From Streptomyces sp. NBC_01275 (GTDB taxonomy: Bacteria > Actinomycetota > Actinomycetes > Streptomycetales > Streptomycetaceae): a stretch of 64,000 bases of DNA. Positions 59,195 through 64,000 of this stretch are shown piece by piece. The stretch lies in assembly GCF_026340655.1 (NCBI RefSeq), contig NZ_JAPEOZ010000001.1:1-64000 (forward strand), written 5' to 3'. The position numbers were made by a program, and so were the translations under genes. Position 1 is the stretch's first letter, and each line of letters begins with the position of its first letter. The notes beneath the pieces are model-generated. The model was not told the origin of the DNA, made no database searches, and was given only the letters and a program-made list of their open reading frames with translations.

Positions 59195-59328
59195 CGGACG
59201 GCGGCGCCGCGGATCGGCTCCCGGCGTGGGCGAGCTGGCGGCGCAGGCCGTTCCCCGACGCCAATCTGCTTCTGCTGCACGGCCGCCGGCCCGCCCTCGT
59301 CGACAGCGGGTTCGTCGGCACGCGCCCT
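59191..59328 (+). pseudogene. 5' fragment of an MBL-fold metallo-hydrolase
   Basis: TTG start overlaps the previous stop (TTGA) with a fine GGAGG in front, so it was a coupled gene. About 45 residues match the start of MBL-fold hydrolases (LPAWASWRRRPFPDANLLLLHGRRPALVDSGFVG). The frame then loses homology just before the convergent SDR stop at 59335. The HxHxDH metal site is missing. A third broken gene within 3.2 kb. Confidence 0.7.
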
Positions 59329-59334
59329 CGGCTG

Positions 59335-60030
59335 TCAGTAGGTCGCCCTTCCTCCGCTGATGTCGTAGACCGCCCCGGTGGAGAAGCTGACCCTCTCGGA
59401 GGCCAGGAACGCGACCAACTCGGCCACTTCCTCCGGTCGGCCGATCCGCCGCATGGGGATGAGGCCGGTGATGTGGGCCAGCACGTCGGGAGCGGTGCTG
59501 TCGTTCATGGGGGTGGCGATGACCGCGGGGGTGACGACGTTGACCAGGACTCCGCTGGTGGCCAGCTCCTTGCCCACGGACTTGGTGAGGGCGATCGCGG
59601 CGGCCTTGGACGCGGAGTAGACCGACAGGTCGGCGTTGCCGTCCTTGCCTGCCATGCTGGCGAAGTTGACCACGCGCCCCCAGCCGCGCTCGCGCATGCC
59701 GGGGACGAACGTCCGCAGGGTGTTCACGGTCCCCAGGACGTTGACGTCGAGCACGCGGCGCCACTCCTCGGCGGTGGTCTCGATGAGCGGCTTGTTCGGT
59801 CCGACGATGCCCGCCGAGTTGACCAGTACGTCCACGGGCCCGATCTCGTCGGCGATCCTCCGTAGTGCCTGTTCGTCCGTCACGTCCGCGCGGACGTCGG
59901 CGCCCTGGAGGTCGAGGGTCGTCACCGTCAGCCCGTCGGCCCGGAGCCGTTCGGCGGCGGCCGCGCCGAGCCCACGGCCGCCTCCGGTGACGAGGGCCGT
60001 CCTTGCGGCCGTGGGGTCAGTGCGACTCAC
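59335..60030 (-). CDS. Short-chain dehydrogenase/reductase
   Basis: 231 residues, GTG 60030 with GAGG upstream, overlapping the end of the dehydratase gene by 14 bases. Cofactor motif TGGGRGLG, NSAG at the fourth strand, catalytic Ser in VVNFASMAGKDG and YSASK. Classical SDR, FabG-like. With an aldonate-type dehydratase and an FAH hydrolase it may oxidise a sugar or 2-keto-3-deoxy-sugar acid, as in the non-phosphorylative L-fucose/L-rhamnose routes. Substrate not certain. Confidence 0.9.
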   Translation of the reverse strand: MSRTDPTAARTALVTGGGRGLGAAAAERLRADGLTVTTLDLQGADVRADVTDEQALRRIADEIGPVDVLVNSAGIVGPNKPLIETTAEEWRRVLDVNVLGTVNTLRTFVPGMRERGWGRVVNFASMAGKDGNADLSVYSASKAAAIALTKSVGKELATSGVLVNVVTPAVIATPMNDSTAPDVLAHITGLIPMRRIGRPEEVAELVAFLASERVSFSTGAVYDISGGRATY

Positions 60031-61729
60031 GGCTCACCTCCGAGCCGCTGGACCCGACGAGGAAGTCCAGGTCGGCGCCGGTGTCGGCCTGCAGGACATG
60101 GTCGACGTAGAGCCGCTCCCAGCCGCGCCGGGGCGTGGCGAAGCCGGTGAGGGCGGCCTCGGAGGGGGGCCTGCGGGCGAGTTCGTCGGCGGGTACGTCG
60201 ACGTCGATGCGGCGGGCCTCGACGTCGAGGGTGACGAAGTCCCCCGTCCGCACCAGCGCGAGGGGACCGCCGGCCGCGGCCTCCGGAGCCACGTGCAGGA
60301 CCACCGTGCCGTACGCCGTGCCGCTCATCCGGCCGTCGCAGACGCGGACCATGTCGCGGACGCCCTGCTCGAGGAGCTTCTTCGGCAGGGGCATGTTGGA
60401 GACCTCCGGCATGCCGGGGTAGCCCTTGGGGCCGCAGCCGCGCAGGACGAGGACGGAGTCGGCGTCGACGTCGAGGCCGGGGTCGTCGATGCGGGCGTGG
60501 AAGTCCTCGATCGAGTCGAAGACGACGGCCCGGCCGCGGTGACGCAGCAGGTGGGGGGAGGCGGCGGCCGGCTTGATGAGGGCGCCGTTCGGTGCGAGGT
60601 TGCCGCGCAGGACGGCGATGCCGCCCTCGGCGACGAGGGGTTCGGCGCGGGTGTGGATGACCTCGGAGTCCCAGATCGGGGCGTCGTCGAGGTGGTCCAC
60701 CAGCGGCTTGCCGGTGACGGTCAGCGCGTCGGGGTCGAGCAGGTCGCGAACCTCGCGCAGAACGGCGAGCAGGCCCCCGGCGCGGTGGAGGTCCTCCATG
60801 AGGAAGCGGCCGGCCGGCTGGAGGTCCACCAGGACGGGGACGCGGGAGCCGATGCGGTCGAAGTCGTCGAGGGTCAGGTCGACGCCCGACCGGCCCGCGA
60901 TGGCCAGGAGGTGGACGACCGCGTTGGTCGACCCGCCGACGGCGGCCAGCGCCACGATCGCGTTGTGGAAGGACGCCTTGGTCAGGAAGGCGCCCGGCCG
61001 CCGGTCGGCGCCGACCATGTCCACCGCCAGTCGGCCCGTGCGGTGCGCGGCCTCCAGCAGCCGGCTGTCGGGGGCGGGGATGCCGGCCGTACCGGGGAGG
61101 ACCGTGCCCAGCGCCTCGGCGACGAGCGCCATCGTCGAGGCGGTGCCCATCGTGTTGCAGTGTCCGCGGCTGCGGATCATCGACGACTCAGAGCGGGTGA
61201 ACTGCTCCTGGGACAGCGTGCCGGCCCGGACCTCCTCCGACAGCCGCCACACGTCGGTGCCGCAGCCCAGCGGTGTGCCGCGGAAGGTTCCGGTGAGCAT
61301 CGGACCGCCGGGCACGACGACGGCGGGCAGGTCCACCGAGGCGGCGGCCATGAGCAGCGACGGGATCGTCTTGTCGCAGCCGCCCAGCAGGACGACGCCG
61401 TCGATGGGGTTGGCCCGCAGCATCTCCTCCGTGGCCATCGCCGCCATGTTGCGCCAGAGCATGGCCGTGGGCCGCACCTGCGTCTCCCCCAGCGACACGA
61501 CGGGCAGGTCCAGTGGGATGCCGCCCGCCTCGTACACGCCGTTGCGGACCGAGGCCGCGACCTCGTTCAGGTGCGCGTTGCAGGGGGTCAGGTCGGAGGC
61601 GGTGTTGGCGACGGCGATCTGCGGACGGCCGGCGAAGGCGCCCCCCGGAACACCCCGGCGCATCCACGCCCGGTGGATGTAGGCGTTGCGGTCCTGGCCC
61701 TCGTACCACTGTGCACTACGGAGTCTCAT
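60017..61729 (-). CDS. IlvD/Edd-family dehydratase (aldonate dehydratase type)
   Basis: 570 residues from ATG 61729 (AAGGAG upstream); an in-frame ATG at 61756 lies in the operator. Fe-S cluster Cys candidates in ANTASDLTPCNAHL, LGGCDKTIP and GHCNTMGTAST; later GGSTNAVVHLLA and KGYPGMPEV. The missing acetolactate-type neighbours and sugar-acid context favour an arabinonate/xylonate/fuconate dehydratase over branched-chain dihydroxy-acid dehydratase. First gene of the leftward operon with the SDR. Divergent from the IclR gene across a shared inverted repeat. Confidence 0.88.
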   Translation of the reverse strand: MRLRSAQWYEGQDRNAYIHRAWMRRGVPGGAFAGRPQIAVANTASDLTPCNAHLNEVAASVRNGVYEAGGIPLDLPVVSLGETQVRPTAMLWRNMAAMATEEMLRANPIDGVVLLGGCDKTIPSLLMAAASVDLPAVVVPGGPMLTGTFRGTPLGCGTDVWRLSEEVRAGTLSQEQFTRSESSMIRSRGHCNTMGTASTMALVAEALGTVLPGTAGIPAPDSRLLEAAHRTGRLAVDMVGADRRPGAFLTKASFHNAIVALAAVGGSTNAVVHLLAIAGRSGVDLTLDDFDRIGSRVPVLVDLQPAGRFLMEDLHRAGGLLAVLREVRDLLDPDALTVTGKPLVDHLDDAPIWDSEVIHTRAEPLVAEGGIAVLRGNLAPNGALIKPAAASPHLLRHRGRAVVFDSIEDFHARIDDPGLDVDADSVLVLRGCGPKGYPGMPEVSNMPLPKKLLEQGVRDMVRVCDGRMSGTAYGTVVLHVAPEAAAGGPLALVRTGDFVTLDVEARRIDVDVPADELARRPPSEAALTGFATPRRGWERLYVDHVLQADTGADLDFLVGSSGSEVSRESH

Positions 61730-61740
61730 CGTTGAGCTCC

Positions 61741-61775
61741 TTCCAATAATCGACACGATGGTCTAATTTTTGGAA
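61741..61775. promoter_or_regulatory. IclR-type operator between divergent genes
   Basis: Inverted repeat TTCCAA (61741-61746) and TTGGAA (61770-61775) separated by 23 AT-rich bases (TAATCGACACGATGGTCTAA). It fills the whole gap between the dehydratase and IclR starts. A TCTAAT -10-like box points toward the IclR gene, whose ATG follows 12 bases later, so that mRNA may be leaderless. Confidence 0.55.
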
Positions 61776-61779
61776 CGCC

Positions 61780-62613
61780 ATGGAGCATACGCAGACGGAC
61801 GGTGGATCGACAGACCCCGGCGAGGACGGCGCGGCAGGGCCGACAGGCCCCGACAGCAGTCGACTCGTGGGGTCGGACCGGGTGCTCGCCGTGCTCAGAG
61901 AACTCGCCCGGTATCCCGGCGGGGTGGGGCTGGAGGAGCTGACCCGGGTGATCGGCAGTCCCAAGCCGACCGTGCACCGGGCCCTGGGGGCCCTGCGCCG
62001 GGCCGGTCTGGCCGATCAGGACGCCCGTGGTCACTATCTGCTCGGCGACGAGTTCCTCCGTATGGCCTTCGCCCACCACGAGGCCCGGCCCGAGCACATC
62101 CGCCTCCGTCCCGTGCTGGAAGCGCTGGCCGCCCGGTTCGGCGAGACCGCGCACTACGCGATCCTCGACGGCCGTGAGGTCGTCTACCGCGCCAAGGTCG
62201 ACCCGCCCGCCGGCGCCGTACGGCTGACCTCGACGGTGGGCGGCCGCAACCCCGCGCACGCCACCGGCGTCGGAAAGCTGCTGCTCGCCCACCAGTTGGA
62301 CACGGTCGAGGAGGTCGGGGAGTGGATCGGCGACTCCCCCCTGGAACGCCGTACCCCGCGGACCCTGTGCACGGCCGACGACCTCCATCGCGACCTGCAC
62401 GCGAGCCGTGTACGGGGCTACGCGCTCGACGACCAGGAGAACGAGAGGGGGGTCAACTGCCTCGCCCTGCCCGTGTACGCGACCTCGCCGACGACCCCGT
62501 CCGGCGCCGTGAGCATCAGCGCCCTGACCTACCGCACGCCCCTGTCCACCCTGGTCGACGCACTCGACGAGATCCGTGCCGTGCTCGGAACCCTGGGTGA
62601 GCCGCACCGATGA
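61780..62613 (+). CDS. IclR-family transcriptional regulator
   Basis: 277 residues. Winged helix at ~35-90 (RVLAVLRELARYPGGVGLEELTRVIGSPKPTVHRALGALRRAGLA) and the C-terminal IclR effector domain (RLTSTVGGRNPAHATGVGKLLLA, RGYALDDQENERGVNCLALPVY). Such proteins sense small organic acids and control adjacent catabolic operons. Probably binds the inverted repeat in front of it and governs both the dehydratase-SDR operon and the FAH-dehydrogenase genes. Confidence 0.92.
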   Translation: MEHTQTDGGSTDPGEDGAAGPTGPDSSRLVGSDRVLAVLRELARYPGGVGLEELTRVIGSPKPTVHRALGALRRAGLADQDARGHYLLGDEFLRMAFAHHEARPEHIRLRPVLEALAARFGETAHYAILDGREVVYRAKVDPPAGAVRLTSTVGGRNPAHATGVGKLLLAHQLDTVEEVGEWIGDSPLERRTPRTLCTADDLHRDLHASRVRGYALDDQENERGVNCLALPVYATSPTTPSGAVSISALTYRTPLSTLVDALDEIRAVLGTLGEPHR

Positions 62614-62646
62614 AGGCCCGCCGACCCCGTGAGGGAGACTGACCCC

Positions 62647-63507
62647 GTGCACCTCATGCGTATAGGCGCCCCCGGCGCCGAGAAGCCCGTCGCCCGCATC
62701 GACGACGAGACGTACGTCGACCTCTCCGACCTCGTCACCGACTTCGACGAGGCGTTCTTCGGCTCGGGCGGCGTCGACCGCGTCCGCCCGGTCGTGACCG
62801 AGCGGGCGGACGCGGGCCGGGTGTCCCGCTTCGCCGGGGAACGCGTCGGCGCCCCGATCGCCCGCCCGCACCAGATCCTGTGCATCGGGCTGAACTACCG
62901 CGACCACGCGGCCGAGAGCGGGATGCCCGTCCCCGACGAGCCGATCCTGTTCACCAAGTCGCCCAACACCCTCGTCGGCCCCTACGACGACGTCCGCGTC
63001 CCCCGCGGCTCCACCAAGCCGGACTGGGAGGTGGAGCTCGGCATCGTGATCGGCAGGCGCACCAGCTACCTGGACGACGTGGACCAGGCCCGCGACGCCA
63101 TCGCCGGGTACCTGGTCGTCAACGACGTCAGCGAGCGCGCCTTCCAGCTGGAGCGCGGCGGGCAGTGGGCCAAGGGCAAGTCCGCCGAGACCTTCAACCC
63201 GGCGGGCCCCTGGCTGGCCACCGCCGACGAGATCGACGACGTCCTCGCACTCGACATGTGGCTGGACGTCAACGGCGTACGCCGCCAGACCGGCAACACC
63301 AAGACGATGATCTTCGACCCGTACTTCATCGTGCACTACCTCAGCCAGTTCCTCGTCCTGGAGCCCGGGGACCTGATCAACACCGGCACCCCGCCGGGCG
63401 TCGGCATGGGACTCACCCCGCCGGTGTGGCTGCGGCCGGGCGACGTCATGGAGCTGGGCGTCCGGGGCCTCGGCGCCCAGCGCCAGAACGTGGTCGCGCC
63501 GCGGTGA
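62647..63507 (+). CDS. FAH-family hydrolase (2,4-diketo-3-deoxy-sugar acid hydrolase type)
   Basis: 286 residues from GTG 62647 (GGGAG 10 bases upstream); GTG 62629 and ATG 62656 are alternatives. CIGLNYRDHAAESGMPVPDEPILFTKSPNTLVGP, DWEVELGIVIGRR, NDVSERAFQLERGGQWAKGKS and LEPGDLINTGTPPGVGMG are the FAH core with acidic metal ligands. Unlike the FAH gene at 33405, its neighbours are sugar-acid enzymes. It likely splits a 2,4-diketo-3-deoxy aldonate into pyruvate and a hydroxy acid. Overlaps the next gene by 4 bases. Confidence 0.88.
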   Translation: MHLMRIGAPGAEKPVARIDDETYVDLSDLVTDFDEAFFGSGGVDRVRPVVTERADAGRVSRFAGERVGAPIARPHQILCIGLNYRDHAAESGMPVPDEPILFTKSPNTLVGPYDDVRVPRGSTKPDWEVELGIVIGRRTSYLDDVDQARDAIAGYLVVNDVSERAFQLERGGQWAKGKSAETFNPAGPWLATADEIDDVLALDMWLDVNGVRRQTGNTKTMIFDPYFIVHYLSQFLVLEPGDLINTGTPPGVGMGLTPPVWLRPGDVMELGVRGLGAQRQNVVAPR

Positions 63508-64000
63508 GCAGCCGTTCCCTACGCGCCTTCGTGCTGACGGCCCCCGGGGAGTACGCGGTCCGGGAGGTCCCGGCGCCGGTGGCGGCCTCCGGCGAAGCCG
63601 TCGTCGACGTCGAGCGGGTGGGCGTGTGCGGCACCGACATGGAGTTCTTCACCGGCGCGATGGCCTACCTCCACCAAGGCCACTCCTCCTACCCCATGCG
63701 CCTCGGCCACGAGTGGGCGGGCCGGGTCGCGGCGGTCGGCGCCGGGGTCGACCCCGGGTGGGTGGGCCGACGGGTCATGGGCGACACCATGCTCGGCTGC
63801 GGCGCCTGCCGTCGCTGCCGCCGGGGCCACCAGCATGTGTGCGAGCAACGGCAGGAAGTCGGCATCCGCGGAGGGCGGGCGGGTGCCCTGGCGGAGCAAC
63901 TCGCGGTGCCCGTCTCGTCGTTGCACGTCCTGCCCGACTCCGTCGACGCCGTGCTGGGCGCACTGGTGGAACCGGGAGGCAACGCCCTGCGCGCCGCACA
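63504..64000 (+). CDS. Zinc-dependent alcohol dehydrogenase (MDR), N-terminal part
   Basis: Runs off the right edge; 165 residues visible. GTG overlaps the FAH stop (GTGA). Catalytic zinc ligands Cys (RVGVCGTDMEFF), His (LGHEWAG) and Glu (ALVEPGGNA). Structural zinc site of four cysteines (GCGACRRCRRGHQHVC). Sorbitol/threonine-dehydrogenase-like. In this operon it probably oxidises a sugar or a deoxy-keto acid. Confidence 0.9.
   Translation, partial: MSSRSLRAFVLTAPGEYAVREVPAPVAASGEAVVDVERVGVCGTDMEFFTGAMAYLHQGHSSYPMRLGHEWAGRVAAVGAGVDPGWVGRRVMGDTMLGCGACRRCRRGHQHVCEQRQEVGIRGGRAGALAEQLAVPVSSLHVLPDSVDAVLGALVEPGGNALRAA

Overview
The window is very GC-rich (about 70% or more by eye), has few intergenic gaps, uses GTG and TTG starts with purine-rich ribosome binding sites, and carries giant modular polyketide synthase genes. 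It reads as a Streptomyces chromosome segment, probably an accessory or chromosome-arm region. No tRNA, rRNA, CRISPR array or intact transposase was seen.

Bases 1-29256 are the downstream part of a piericidin-type (alpha-pyridone/4-pyridinol polyketide) biosynthetic operon, all on the + strand. It holds the end of one PKS protein (DH-KR-ACP), a full KS-AT-DH-ER-KR-ACP protein, a KS-AT-DH-KR-ACP protein, and a terminal two-module protein (KS-AT-ACP-KS-AT-ACP-TE) with no reductive domains. Tailoring genes follow: O-methyltransferase, SRPBCC cyclase-like protein, asparagine-synthetase-like amidotransferase, second O-methyltransferase and FAD monooxygenase. AT signatures and reductive domains match carbon by carbon what the lower half of piericidin A1 requires. 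This system is known, but this copy has oddities: an ACP with Val instead of Asp before the phosphopantetheine serine, a minisatellite inside an AT, and near-identical AT blocks in two modules. A terminator and nested palindromes separate the operon from a small secreted ricin-type lectin gene.

Bases 30206-43313 look like a catabolic island for an aromatic or cyclic acid. It has a PaaZ-type aldehyde dehydrogenase and an extradiol dioxygenase (- strand). Divergent from these are a carboxymuconolactone-decarboxylase-family protein, an FAH-family hydrolase, a MarR regulator, a cupin, a P450 with its own [2Fe-2S] ferredoxin and ferredoxin reductase, an AMP-forming ligase, an MDR dehydrogenase, a glutaryl-CoA-dehydrogenase-like enzyme and a 3-hydroxybutyryl-CoA dehydrogenase. 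Many genes overlap by 4 bases. The divergent promoters share one perfect palindrome holding both -35 boxes.

Bases 43327-56092 are a sulfur/thiamine region. After a rhodanese (- strand), a TPP riboswitch precedes a 20-codon Cys-rich mini-ORF, a signal-less NMT1/THI5-like protein, a second leader-peptide ORF ending in ...SALCRA, a ThiXYZ-like ABC transporter and an APH-fold kinase. A third leader ORF (...RRRHIDLQRFTSCLCHA) precedes a peptide-type ABC transporter and a luciferase-like flavin oxidoreductase. The second and third leaders share a C-terminal motif and suggest cysteine-responsive attenuation.

Bases 56089-59335 are a scar of truncated and frameshifted gene pieces around an intact hydroxyisobutyrate-dehydrogenase-family gene with a tandem operator. 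Bases 59335-64000 are an IclR-controlled, aldonate-type sugar-acid degradation cluster (SDR, IlvD/Edd dehydratase, IclR, FAH hydrolase, zinc alcohol dehydrogenase running off the end).
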